From positions 661,129-725,128 of the forward strand of contig NW_003101666.1 in assembly GCF_000003855.2 (NCBI RefSeq): a stretch of DNA of 64,000 nt, read 5' to 3'. The notes under the pieces are model-generated. The model was not told the origin of the DNA, did not search any database, and was given only the letters and a program-made list of their open reading frames with translations. Origin of the DNA: Blastomyces gilchristii SLH14081. Its lineage: Eukaryota > Ascomycota > Eurotiomycetes > Onygenales > Ajellomycetaceae. Positions 47,646 through 58,969 of the stretch are shown here, piece by piece. The first letter of the stretch is position 1, and the number at the start of each line of letters is the position of its first letter. The position numbers and the translations under genes are program-made.

Positions 47646-48299
47646 ATGGGTCGCGTCCGCACTAAGGTAAGAGAATCACAAAATCCTCCAATTCCTGCTA
47701 TAACGGAATTCCTAGATTGCTAACTGCAACGCCAACAGACCGTCAAGAAGTCCGCCAAGGTCATCATTGAGCGGTACTATCCCAAGCTCACTCTAGACTT
47801 CGAGACCAACAAGCGCATTTGCGATGAGATCGCTATTATTGCCTCCAAGCGTCTGCGCAACAAGGTGCGCTCCAATATTCCGCCACGGACAGGAACTAAG
47901 ATATGACTTGACGATTGGTGAATTCTAATATTTCGAAATAGATTGCCGGCTACACCACCCACTTGATGAAGCGTATCCAGCGCGGCCCTGTCCGTGGTAT
48001 CTCCTTCAAGCTGCAGGAGGAGGAGCGTGAGCGCAAGGATCAATACGTCCCCGAGATCTCGGCTTTGGACGTCTCGCAGACCGAGAGCGGACAGCTGGAT
48101 GTTGATGCTGATACCAAGGACCTGCTCAAGAGCCTCGGTGTAAGTTTTCAATGCGCCTTGAAAAATGAAAATTGCAGGTTGTTCTCTAACTGTTTCCTTC
48201 TCTCGTTTCGTTTAGTTTGATGCCCTCAAGGTCAACGTCGTCCCAGTCAGCCAGCAGACGAGCGATAACCGCCCTCGTCGCTATGGCGGTGGCCGTTAA
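47646..48299 (+). CDS. RPS17: 40S ribosomal protein S17 (eS17)
   Basis: Four exons, 47646-47666, 47739-47864, 47942-48139 and 48216-48299, give 142 residues. The first exon holds only seven codons (MGRVRTK), a common layout for fungal ribosomal protein genes. Exon 2 has the conserved [19 protein letters not shown], exon 3 [21 protein letters not shown] and the acidic [13 protein letters not shown] helix. The last exon ends RPRRYGGGR. All introns have clean GT donors and AG acceptors and keep frame. The protein is part of the cytosolic small subunit and contacts 18S rRNA. The length is about that expected for eS17. Confidence 0.97.
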
Positions 48300-48975
48300 A
48301 TTCCCTCCGTTTCTATGAAAAAAATTGGTTGTTAAAAAGGTTTTCATCTTAAGGTCGCATGCAATGATGGAATGAAAGGCGTTTTTCCCCCTCGTTTTAT
48401 TCCCCATTTTTTTAGGGCGGGAACTGGACGGATTGAAAACAGGAAAGAAAAAGGGCCGCTGTGATCGACTGTCCCGCATTGGAGTCATCGTGCGACGCCC
48501 TCCTCTTTTTACTTTCAGTTTTTTTATTGCAGGTTAACTCACGACAAACCGGACAAGAATATAAAGGGTATTTATCTCAAGACAAGGTGTCGCTGATTCC
48601 TCACGGATGATGCTTGATTGCCAAAATTGTTCTTTTGTTTGCTTTTTCAAGTTTACCTCAACACCTTTTAAGAGGCGAGGCTGCTTGGAGTGACGCTCCT
48701 TGAAAATTTAGCCTCACCATTGCCTCAGTGCTCTTGAGGTATGGTATAGATAATATTTATTTTGGAATGGACGAAAAACGGTAGGTCCTAGATCAATTGC
48801 TAGTTCGATTGATATATACTTGACTCAAAAACTTGCGGATGTAGATGTTATCATTGTTCGAATAAAAAACCTTGGTAAACTCCTTTTATCCCCTCCTGCA
48901 GAACCCGTTATAGTGCACGCCGGATATGGCACCGCCTTTGGACGCACGCCTCAACGCGAAACAACATTAAATACG
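48300..48975. other. Convergent intergenic region, no gene seen
   Basis: AT-rich 3' flanks of RPS17 and RTR1. The frame at 48,820-49,101 on the plus strand overlaps the RTR1 Asp repeat and is a shadow. Confidence 0.4.
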
Positions 48976-50157
48976 TTAAATAGTAGGGAGGATATCATCA
49001 TCTTCGTCGTCGTCGTCGTCGTCGTCGTCGTTTGGCGCATGTTGCCTTGCGGTACCAAGTTGCTTCGTTGGCTCAAAGCCTTCAATCGAGCCACCACATA
49101 AATCTTCCGCGTGCAACGATGGAGGTTGAACCATGGCTGCTTTAGTGCTTGTGCCCTGCTGTTTCTCCAAGATATTCACACCAACCCGTCCTGCAGCCAA
49201 CCCGCGGTGGTTCGTAGCGCTATCTCCTCTTTCAATAGCAAGCGCGGCCTGGCCAGCCTCCCGATCATCACGAACAGCCAACTGCCCCATCCCATCCACA
49301 ATCGCCTCAGGTTCCAAGCTCTTATCACTAATCACCAGCCGGCGCATAGCCTCTTCGACATCACTCGCCCCCTTTACCTGCTCTTCCTGCACAACCTCCC
49401 CCCCGATTTCACCCTCCTTCCCCTTCATCCTATTCCTCTCCTTCCTGGCCCTCCCTTCCTCCAGTAGTAAAATCTGCTCCGCCTGCGCTTGTCCCGTCCC
49501 AACAGAGCTCCTCTCCCACGCCGGCTGGTCAATCAGCTGCACACGAATATACATGGCGCGCTCCGCACACTCGTCTGAACACCATTTCTCAATCTGCTCC
49601 TTCGGTACAACCTTCATTTCCTTCCCGCGCCCGCCAGGCCCACTCCCTTTCTTCCCCCATACAATCCTGAACTTCGCCCTAGGGTCTTCCTTCCTATGTT
49701 CATTGGCGCAGAGTACGTAGCCGCAGCGGCCGTCAATGTTCCTTTCCAGGATTAGATTGTCATAGTCCGATGGCTGGAATGGGATGAGGGCTTCTTTAAA
49801 GGCTTGGACGTCTGCGGGAAGAGGGGAAGAGGCTTGGGCAATGGGGGAACTAGGGAAGGAGAGGAGTTCCTCGATGCGGGCGAGGATTAGGGCCTCTGTG
49901 TCCTTGCGGGCTTGTATTTGGTGGGCGTGGTGGAGGGCTATGGCTAGATGGCGGGGATCAGGGGCTGGTTTGCGTTGTTTGGTCACAGCTTTTGGTCTGG
50001 AGGTGGCGGCGGCGGTAGTTGTGCGGGAGGGGTTTGTGTTTGGGGGCTGGGGCGGGGGCGGGGGCGGGGGCGGGGTTTCTTTGGTGAAAGCTGCATGGAT
50101 TGCAGGTAGTGAGGATTTCATGGTGGGTGGCCCTTGAGGTGCGGGATTGTTGGACAT
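48976..50157 (-). CDS. RTR1: RNA polymerase II CTD phosphatase Rtr1/RPAP2 family
   Basis: A single exon, 393 residues from the MSNNPAPQ start; ten further codons upstream stay in frame but look less like a natural N-terminus. The Rtr1 zinc-binding signature is complete: Cys145 and Cys150 in GRCGYVLCAN, then Cys193 and Cys197 in WCSDECAERAMYIRVQL. Rtr1 removes phosphate from Ser5 (and Tyr1) of the Pol II tail during early elongation and helps import of the polymerase. Before the domain lie a proline run and an Ala/Lys-rich helix (residues 63-92). The C-terminus ends in an unusual run of Asp encoded by a (GAC)n repeat. It is convergent with RPS17. Confidence 0.93.
   Translation of the reverse strand: MSNNPAPQGPPTMKSSLPAIHAAFTKETPPPPPPPPQPPNTNPSRTTTAAATSRPKAVTKQRKPAPDPRHLAIALHHAHQIQARKDTEALILARIEELLSFPSSPIAQASSPLPADVQAFKEALIPFQPSDYDNLILERNIDGRCGYVLCANEHRKEDPRAKFRIVWGKKGSGPGGRGKEMKVVPKEQIEKWCSDECAERAMYIRVQLIDQPAWERSSVGTGQAQAEQILLLEEGRARKERNRMKGKEGEIGGEVVQEEQVKGASDVEEAMRRLVISDKSLEPEAIVDGMGQLAVRDDREAGQAALAIERGDSATNHRGLAAGRVGVNILEKQQGTSTKAAMVQPPSLHAEDLCGGSIEGFEPTKQLGTARQHAPNDDDDDDDDEDDDILPTI
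49005..49031. repeat. (CGT)n repeat encoding the poly-Asp tail of RTR1
   Basis: Nine units of the trinucleotide lie in the coding region; on the coding strand it reads as GAC codons. Length change here would keep frame. Confidence 0.9.
50049..50075. repeat. (GGGGGC)n G-rich repeat in the RTR1 5' coding part
   Basis: Four or more runs of at least four G on the plus strand, spaced by C. The complementary, coding strand gives a proline run. Four close G-runs could form a G-quadruplex on the plus strand, which is the template strand of RTR1. Confidence 0.8.
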
Positions 50158-51253
50158 TCTGGCGGTGTTACTGTAGCGTAAATGCACCTGGGAGGCAGAA
50201 GGGGATCACCTGGACGCGAAGCCAGGGGACTTATTTCGTCCCCTTTTCCTCTTCCCTTCCCTCCTCTTCTCGTCTCCTTCTAGACACCCGATGAGACGAC
50301 AGCGGGAAGGAGAAGACTAATTAATAGAAGCAATTTTTTTACCCGCTGGAAGAGGCTAGAAGTTTAGTTCGGCAGCAACCCGATAGCAGCCAAACAGTAG
50401 TTGGATATCAGAAAATATTCGAGTTTCACACTTGGAGGGAGAAGTGAACTGCAGCTGCTGTTTCAGAAGCCTAGGGCCAAATGAATTGGCGTTGAACACG
50501 GATAGATATTCTCTTTTAACTCACATCAGCAGAAGAGGAGTGATATCAAACCCAGTCTTTCAATCCAACCAGTGGTTTGGGTCTCATACGTCGCGGTTGA
50601 TGGTGGAAGTGGCGTAGGCGGCGACATCTAGTTCACACCTAAATGAGCCGCACCAGCCACAGCTTACAAACTGCTTCCTCCACCATCATTCATACCAACG
50701 ACAAACCATCACGACCAACTATTTGCTATCTGAACCAAGTGGGCTGTTGACACTCCCGCTGTTCTACAAATCAACCTCCATTCCTACGTTCCTTTATATC
50801 CTCTAACATTGAATGTTTTTGGCGTAATAAATCTCTCCTGTCCCGTAAATCCTCGGTTCCATATCTCAACTATCCTGGTGAGACTTCCCCACTTGTTCCT
50901 GGGCCTATTGAATACTCCGGATCAGGAGTGTTAGCTGCCGGACAACCCCTGTTTTGGCTGCTGACGTGGTTTAGGTCTATGAACTTCTACGGTTTCAGCC
51001 TCTACTGGCATATCCTGCGCAACGAAGGAGCCTTAATAAACTAATTTGTCTGCTGCGAAAACTCAATTTGGCGGTCTGTTGTTGTTGCTGTTGTCGCTGT
51101 CGTCTTCAGCCCTGGAGTCAGAGAGGGTCACAACCAAAGCCGCAACCCCCGCCAACCCCCTAATTACTCTGCGCATCCAGCGAGAAACCTAACTTAGACC
51201 CCGCGTTCTACCCGTTCTATTAATTCGGCTCCAGTATAATTTCTGCGAGGTGA
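50158..51253. promoter_or_regulatory. Divergent intergenic region, RTR1 and BBC1
   Basis: About 1.1 kb between head-to-head genes. No gene was recognised. C/T-rich leader-like sequence lies at 50,640-50,860 and a TGTTGTTGTTGC run near 51,080 precedes BBC1. Confidence 0.4.
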
Positions 51254-54200
51254 ATGCAACCGTCCAACCAAATGTCGGGCGTTCCGTTCACAGTCAGGGC
51301 GGTGTTTGAATACACCTCCGAGCACGAGGATGATCTTAACTTTTCGGTCGACCAGATCATCAAGGTAACCGCGGAGGAGGATGATGACTGGTACTTTGGA
51401 GAATATGTGGATGAGTCGGGCTCCAAGAAAGAAGGCATTTTCCCTCGGAATTTCGTCGAAAGATACGAACCCCCCGCACCCCCTCGACCGACGAGACCTT
51501 CGAGGTCAAGGAAGGAGCCTGAACTTCCTGCTGCTGCTACTGCTCCTCCAGTGGACCCAACTCTCGCCACTGCCCCTGCACCAATGTCTCCGAAGATTGT
51601 AAATGAACGCGCTGAACCAGAACATGAGCAAGTACCAGCAATGCCACAGGCAGCAGCAGAACCTCAGCTACCACCAGCGCCACAACCCGTTGAGGCTGCT
51701 CAAGCGACCGCTGCAGCGCCAGTTGCACCCCCTTCCCCGAAACCCGTCGAAGCGCAACAACCCGTGCAAAAGCCAGCGTCAAAAGCTCCGCCTCCGGCAG
51801 TAGCGGAAAAACCTACGGGCTCCTCATTTAAAGACCGTATCGCGGCATTTAACAAACCTGCAGCCCCTCCAATTACTCCATTCGACCCGAATAAGCCTCC
51901 TTCCTCCTCCTCGTTTATCAAGAAACCGTTTATTGCTCCTCCTCCGAGCAGAAATGCTTATGTACCACCGCCTATGGAGCAGCCACAGAAGATATATAGG
52001 CGAGAAGAAGACCCCGATATTGTGGAGCGCACCAGCCATGATAGGCCCGTGCCGGAGCGCCCCATTATATCTGCAGATCCTGAGGAGACAGAAGACCAGC
52101 CCAAGCCTACGAGTTTGAAAGAGAGAATTGCATTACTACAAAAGCAGCAGCTTGAGCAGGCGGCACGTCATGCAGAAGCTGCTCAGAAGAAGGAGAGGCC
52201 CAAGAAGCCTCCAAAGAAGCGCATGGAGTCTCAAGAGCGGACGGAACAAATTGGCGCTGTTCATGGCGCTGAGCTAGAAAGGATCGAAACTTCCGAAACC
52301 GCCAAGGATTCCAATGCCGCGGCTTCCATCCATGAAGGTCCCGAATCACCTGGGCGCGCCCGCTCTCCTACGCAGCCCTCCAGGGAGCTCACAAGTGATA
52401 CCAACGATGCAGACTATTCCGGCGCTGGGGATACTGAAGAGGCTGATGAAGCTTCCACCGGAAGGGAAGACACCGACGACCAACATCGCGAGTTGAGGAA
52501 AAAGCAAGCGTCGGATTCTAAACAGGCTTTAGACGGTGAGGATGAGATTGAGGAGGAACCAGATGACGAGGAGGAAGAGGAAATAGACCCCGAAATTCGA
52601 CGGCGCATGGAAATTCGTGAACGGATGGCTAAAATGAGTGGCGGTATGGGCATGATGGGGATGTTTGGTCCTCCGGGAGGACTCCCACCGGCCGGCGGAT
52701 TCCGAAAGTCAAAACCGCCTGCAGCTGATTCCGAGCGGAAATCGTCTGAGGACCATCGACATTCTTCATCTGCCATGCATGCACCTCCCGTCCCTTTAAT
52801 GGGCTTGCCAGGAATGTATGCTAAGAAACCCGCTGAGCCAGCGCCAGAAGTGGGCGAAGACGAGGGCCAGGAGGTTCAGCCAACTCCTGATCCGAGATCT
52901 ACGGAGCCACCTGTCGAAGAGCCACCCAAACCCCCGACCGAGCTCCCACCAGCGCCTACAGAGCGGGCGGTAGCACCACTTCCACCCCAAGGTATATATA
53001 AATATCTCCAGTCTAAGTAGTTTGATAACCTGAAATATCGTCCAATTTTAACCTTTTATGTAGACCAACCCGCGTCCTCACCTCCACCAAAACTCGCAAG
53101 GCCCTTTCCACCACCAATTCCGAAGGAGCTTCCGGCTCCCCCTATCCCCACAGATTGTAAGTTATCCGCCTGAGTTCTCCACTACCTCCTAATACTAATA
53201 CAATTTCTGAAGCTCGCCCATCGACGTTGCCATCGAGACCTATTGCCTCACCAAGCCTTGGTAGTGAATCCGATGACGAACTCTCTGCCCCTCAAGGTCC
53301 TGGACAGCAGCCTTCAGATTCCTTGGACCTTTCGGACCGGAATGGGGCGCCGCAGTCGCCCAGACAATCGTTCAGCCCTGAGCCATCCGGTAGTTTAAAG
53401 TCGCCTACTATGAGTGCTGAAAAACGTGCCAGCCGTGGCCCCCCACCAATACCCCTTGCCAGTCCTCCTTTACCTTCGCCTAGCCACACTCGTCCGCCAC
53501 CCCCTCCTCCGCCCATGCCTGGCCGTAGGTCTACCAATGACAGTAAAATGAACGCCTCCACTCCAACCACTATGTCCGGGGGGGACAACAGCGAGGAAGA
53601 AGTTACCGAGTATGATGGGGACTATGACACGGACATTGCATCCGGGGTAAAGCACAAAGATGCGTTGAAGGCACATGTGCGTGAGTCAAGTTTTGATGAA
53701 GATACCATAACAGATGAGTTCTCTGCGCAGTCTCCCAGGAGCCCACAGGACATGCGGCCTCCTCCTCTTCCCCCCACTGCCGCCCCTCGTGCAGTTCCTC
53801 CCCCACCACCCACTCAGCCACCGAAACACGCGCGAAAATCCGCAGACATGCCTAGAGGCCCACCTCCGCCAGTGCCTCCCTTAAAGGATCAAACTGGAAA
53901 CGCAGCGGATGATAGTGAAGACTACGACCCATTCCGCTATAGTGCCCGTTCACCCGTACCTCCTAGCGGACTCCCCAGCTTACCCTCTAGTGCACCGCGA
54001 GTCGAACTAAACCTGCCACTGCGAAACCCCCCTCCTGAGGATGAAGATGATGATCTCTATTCAGCCTCGCTCCCCCGACCGTTTCAACAGCAGCCACAGC
54101 CACTCTCTACTGAGAGGGCGGCTCCTGGAGCTCCCCCATCGTGGAACCCACCGAGGCAGTCTATGGATGCTCCCAGGTCTGCGCCAAATGCTCGCAGATC

Positions 54201-55005
54201 AATGGACGTTTCGCGCCCCACTGGAGACCAAGGATATATCGCAAGCGACGTGGACTTGGGCGCCAGCTCACTCTGGTGGACACAGCCTAACTTACCACCT
54301 CCAGCCTTCCAGAAACGGCGCGACGTCCATTTCGAGATAGACCAATCCACCCCGACCAACCGCGGCGGTGACACCACCGTCTCCAAGGCCGTCTATATCC
54401 TCTTCATGGATTACTCACAAACCATCGTAACCGTCCAATTCGATTCCAAAAACCCCATCGACGCCATCCTCGAGCAACGTCACGAACCTCCTCCCCAGCG
54501 CCTGCGCCAAGACCAGCTCGAAAGCGCCCACGAGCAATTCGGCACTCGCATCTCCGACGCTGTCACTGCAAAGCAAAACAGTATAGTGGGAGACGGCACG
54601 CCGCACGGCCTCGTCCTATCACTCCTAACCCCTCTCTCCGACGCGCTACCGCCAATCGGCACGCGCGCCTACGGCTCCCTTGTCTATGCTAATCTAGCCA
54701 ACGCGTCTGTGCAGCAGGTCGATGAGATTCGCGCGGGCGATATTGTCACGTTCCGGAACGCGCGGTTCCAAGGCCATCGCGGAACGATGCATCAGAAGTA
54801 CAGTGCTGAAGTGGGTAAGCCGGACCATGTGGGTATTGTTGTCGATTGGGATGGGACGAAGAAGAAGATCCGGGCGTGGGAGCAGGGGAGGGAAAGTAAG
54901 AAGGTTAAGATGGAGAGTTTTAAGTTGGGAGATTTGAAGAGTGGGGAGTGTCGGGTTTGGAGGATTATGCCGCGGAGTTGGGTTGGGTGGGACGGCTTGC
55001 ACTGA
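51254..55005 (+). CDS. BBC1: Bbc1-like SH3 protein of actin patches
   Basis: Three exons, 51254-52991, 53064-53156 and 53213-55005, encode 1,207 residues. An SH3 domain occupies residues about 10-72 ([32 protein letters not shown]). Then comes a long Pro/Ala-rich, charged and low-complexity middle with acidic stretches ([10 protein letters not shown] near 445) and a small 31-codon second exon. The C-terminal 190 residues form the conserved BBC1/AIM3 domain, a cysteine-proteinase-like fold ([36 protein letters not shown]). In yeast Bbc1 binds type I myosin tails and Las17 and limits Arp2/3-driven actin assembly at endocytic patches. The C-terminal fold may bind rather than cut proteins. Alternative start MSGVPF is at 51272. 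Confidence 0.92.
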
Positions 55006-56384
55006 GTGGATGAGCTTTTGTGTGTTTGTGTTTTGTGAGTGGGTAAAGGGGTGTGACAAGAACCTTATCAGGGGAAGCAGGAGGGATGGTATAAAGGAAC
55101 GAACCCTTTTATTGTTTATTGTCTTATGATGAATGCTCCTTCATATTCCCCTATTTTTTTACCCTTTGAAATGTGCATACGCCTTTTTTTTATTTATTTA
55201 TTTTGTGCTGCTTTCTTCCCCCGTCTTTGCATGAAATATAACGTTCCTAGATGAGCTGGGTTCGGCCGATTAGGCGCTGCTTTAACGTAGTATACATATA
55301 GCGACTGCAGTAGTCAAGAATGAGATGTTATCACTTGCCGTCGTTGGAGGTGGATGTGAAGCGGGCGTCGCACCCCCCCCCCTTTTTTTTTTGGCCTGTA
55401 ATTTATGATTTTGTCCCTTGGATCACTATTCATATTGGCCTGATTAATATTCGGCGTTCAATTTACCATATTTATGGGATATATTTTCTTCTTCTCCATT
55501 TTTTCTTTCATTCTTTTTCATTCCTCTTTTTTTCTTTTTCTTTTTTTTTTTTTTTTTCCCGGAGGAATTGCGATGAGTGGACGAATTTTCTATTATACAT
55601 ATATTCGAACCCTCTCCGTCGCTCTGCCTCCCATTTTCACTCATTCTTTTTCTGCTCATCAGCTACGCGAAAGAAAAGAACATGTCGCCCTGCTCCTGAT
55701 AGTTTTTCGCATATAATTAGGTGGTACCTCCAGCCTTCGATCACCAAATGCTCCCCGCAAAACGGCTCTGCCCACCCCCGCATGACCACGGCGGCCTGGA
55801 GTGACATAGGGACGAAAATATCTTTTGACATATTTCCTGGCCGTAACACAGGAGTTGAAATACAGATATCTCAGCTCAGACTTAAAACAGCTGTGATTGT
55901 TGCTATGCAAAGAAGCGCACCGACGCCCATTCGTCATGTATAATGCATATAAATATGCATTCGACCCATCGGGCACTACAGACTGCCGTCCGTAGCTTGT
56001 CTTTCCATGTTGCGAGTTCGGTCCGAATCATCGCTCTATGTTTTCGCCCCTCATCCTTAAGTCTGTTTAGTCACTCCTGTGCGCTTCTTACGAGTTACTG
56101 GATCTGGACCCCGACACCAAGCGCGATGTAGGGGGCCTCGGGCTAATGGCATGTTTTCCGACCTCGCATCTCAGGATGCTCCATTATTATACTCCTGTAT
56201 GAGCTGCTTGGAGTTTGCCATCCATGACTATGATCCAAGCTAGCCTATGTCTGACCTCGGGGTTAATTTTTAACCCACACACTACAGAATAACCAGAGCC
56301 AGAGGGGGAAAGGCCTTCACATTTCCCAACATGCACATGTTTTGAGAAATTTTAGCATTGGTACTATACAACTGATATCCTGCA
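55006..56384. other. Intergenic region with homopolymer tracts
   Basis: No gene recognised in 1.4 kb. It contains a C-run followed by a T-run at 55,371-55,392 and a long T-rich tract at about 55,530-55,558. Upstream of the decayed transporter I found no trace of its missing first half. Confidence 0.45.
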
Positions 56385-57453
56385 GTGTTGATGGCCAAGC
56401 AAACTCGTTTGAGCGAAGAGAACAAACCGCCCTCTCAGGAGACAGCAGGGCTTGCCATTGATGTTGAGCCGGCACCGAATCTATCCCCTATTTCGGATTC
56501 TGAGAAGAGCCATCACCATGATCCAGAGAAGGGCAGAGTCATTACGTACCTGAAAACTCGTAAAGCGGCCCGCCAAGATGCGAAAAAGGTCAATCCCGTT
56601 TTGCAAGATACAACAGCGGTAGTAGCAGCAGCAGCAGCAGCAGAAGCTCCCAAAAGACCAAAACTCCGCTTCCCCAATCCCATCAAGTCCCTTATAATCC
56701 TCCGCGAAAAGGACACCCTAATCGCCCTCATAGCGAATGCCATAATGTTCGCTGCCTTCTACGCCATGAACGCCGCCATCACCTTCCTCTTCCACGACAT
56801 CTACGGCTACAACAACTTCCAAATTGGTCTCTGTTACATTCTCATTGGTGCCGGGGTGTGCATAGGCTCCATCGCCAACGGCTTCATCCTCGACTATAAC
56901 TACCGCCGCATTTCCAAGAAAACTCGGCATCCCCACCGTCCGCAACACGCAGCAAGACCTCCGCTATTTCCCTATCGAGCGTGCACGGCTGTAAATCGTG
57001 TTCCCGCTGGTGTTCGTGAGCGCCTGCGCCATTGTGAGCTTTGGATGGGTTCTGCATTTCCTCGTCCCGATTGCTGCGCCGCTAGTGCTTCTTTGCATAT
57101 CTGGGGCTGCCCTTACGAGTGCTGTAAATACGGTAAGTACGCTCATCGTGGATCTGCACCCGGGTAGGGCAGCTACAGTAACGGCATCGAATAATTTGGT
57201 CCGCTGCTTGTTTGGGGCCGGTGCCACGGGGGTTATTTCTCCCATGATTCATGGGCTGGGAGTCAGGTGGTGTTTTACCCTTATTGCTTTTATCATGGCG
57301 GCCACATCCCCTGTCATGCTCGTCGTGATACGCTTTGGGCCAAAGTGGAGGGAAGAGGGGCGCCTTAAGGCCGAGGCGCGATCAGAACGATATGATTCAG
57401 GTTGCCGAGGGAATGGAGAGTCGGCTAAAAAGGTATTGGTAACGTGTATATGA
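56385..57453 (+). pseudogene. Decayed MFS drug/proton antiporter, C-terminal half
   Basis: The reading frame 56385-57167 and a second one at 56998-57453 together resemble the second half of an MFS (DHA1/Qdr-like) transporter. Helix 7 (TLIALIANAIMFAAFYAMNA) and helix 8 (IGLCYILIGAGVCIGSIANG) are intact in the first frame. After the loop DYNYRRISKK one extra base near 56,920 shifts the frame; read in the shifted frame the family sequence continues until an in-frame TAA at about 56,991, then resumes (FPLVFVSACAIV, the AALTSAVNTVSTLIVDLHPGRAAT motif). The first six helices are absent: an N-terminal tail rich in Ser/Pro/Glu joins directly to the central loop. A poly-Ala run from a GCA repeat lies at 56,622-56,645. 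A working gene with an unusual intron is unlikely because no splice pair rescues the frame that I could see. Confidence 0.75.
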
Positions 57454-57645
57454 CGTTAGGGGGCTCATCGTTTCAGGATATTGATATATCGGCGCAGCGT
57501 GAGTGGGGGCAAATGGTTTCGGACGAGAGAAATCTGTTCCAACGACGAAATGACCAGAACATGAGTAATGTGTAGAATTAGATAATTATGAAAATATCTA
57601 GTGACATTGAATAAAGCTATTTCCAAACATATACTGTACATATTC

Positions 57646-58453
57646 TCATTTAAAGGCAAAATATGCTCGTTCCAAAGGTTGGCGCTCTGTCTCCCATGCT
57701 AGCCAGTCTGATCTCGTAGTCCTAAAGGCAAATTCATATTAACGTCTATTCGATACCCACAAAGGTATAAGGGTAGAAAGAAGAATAAGGCATGGGGAAA
57801 AAAGAAATAAGATAAGAATAAAAAATAGTAAACTCACGGCAATAACCCCATTGCATTAACCTTCCACACCCCGAGCGCCAGCAAAACACACTGCATCAGC
57901 ACATACACAGCCTTAACCCCTAGCATCTGCCCCCTAGTACTCTCCGTCTCAAACTTCACAAAAGCGCTGTTCGTATTCAGTAGACCCTGGATGGGCCCCT
58001 TGAACAGCATGAACACCATCATGATGCTGAATATCTGCAGGCTGTTGCCGGACATATACATCATGATTGCGTTCATGGGCAGTTGCTTTGTGGGCGCCAG
58101 GGCGAGTTCCCAGGCCTTTTTTAATTTTAGCGCGTCGGTTTCGGCGGCTTTGCGGAGGGCGGCGGCGGTGGTGGTGGATTGTTGTTGGTGTTGTGGGGAA
58201 GTTCGCTGCTGGGAGGGAGGATGGGGTCAGCTTGTGGGTTTCTTGACGCGGGTTTTTTCCCTTCTTTTTTCCTTCTGGCTTTTGTTTGGCTTGAAAAGAG
58301 GGTACATACCTGCTTTGTAATGGGTTTGCTGGCGGAATAGCCCGGTGGATCAGGGATATTGGTTGATTTCGGGGGTCGCGGAGGTGTAGCAGCGTTCATT
58401 TCGATGGCCCATCGCGGTGGAGGGGGAGGTGATGGGGTGGCTTCTGGAGCCAT
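57646..58453 (-). CDS. EMC4: ER membrane protein complex subunit 4
   Basis: Three minus-strand exons, 58453-58310, 58208-57838 and 57721-57646, give 196 residues. The proline-rich N-terminus is cytosolic. The conserved EMC4 core follows: WELALAPTKQLPMNAIMMYMSGN and a helix rich in Met/Phe (IFSIMMVFMLF), then the KFETESTRGQMLGVKAVYVLMQ helix. The short last exon ends DWLAWETERQPLERAYFAFK, the family C-terminus. EMC inserts tail-anchored and polytopic proteins into the ER membrane. The exon 2 acceptor is doubled (CAGCAG), so the product may vary by one Gln. The start at 58453 is the inner of two in-frame ATGs. It is divergent to AP-1 beta. Confidence 0.93.
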
Positions 58454-58969
58454 TTTTCTGGACAAAATTTATTTCTCTTTCGCTTTTTAAAGTAGCTGAA
58501 GGGGATGGCTCTGTGCTGGACGGTGTGCTGGTAAGTTTGGAGGAGGGGTTGCAGTAAATGTTTCGTTGAGTTGTAAGTTGAGAGGTTGGAAGGTCGGAGG
58601 TTGTAGCTTGAGGCCGTCGTCGTCGATTCATTTCTCCGAAGCGGAAGGCGGCTCCTTATTCTTCAGAGACACAGCTCAACCTCCAACTTCTGAACAACAT
58701 CCTAACAACTTCCTGACAACCTCAACCGCACTATACAACACTCCTCTAACCTCACCGTGCGATATTCCTACGTTTACGTGTCCTTCTGCCTCGAATTGGC
58801 CCCCTCGATATTCAGATACGGTCATGGTTGGGAAATGGGCACCCTGATCACTGCCCTGCCTACTCCCACCAACAGAAGGCGTTCCATGTGATAGCGTCGC
58901 CCAGAAGCCACCCTAGACACCTTTGGACCGGACGAAAAAGCAGGCTTTGGGATTAATAACTAAGTCAAG
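58454..58969. promoter_or_regulatory. Divergent promoter between EMC4 and AP-1 beta
   Basis: About 516 bases without a gene. A C/A-rich stretch (58,670-58,760, AACATCCTAACAAC words) lies in the middle. No known operator seen. Confidence 0.4.
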
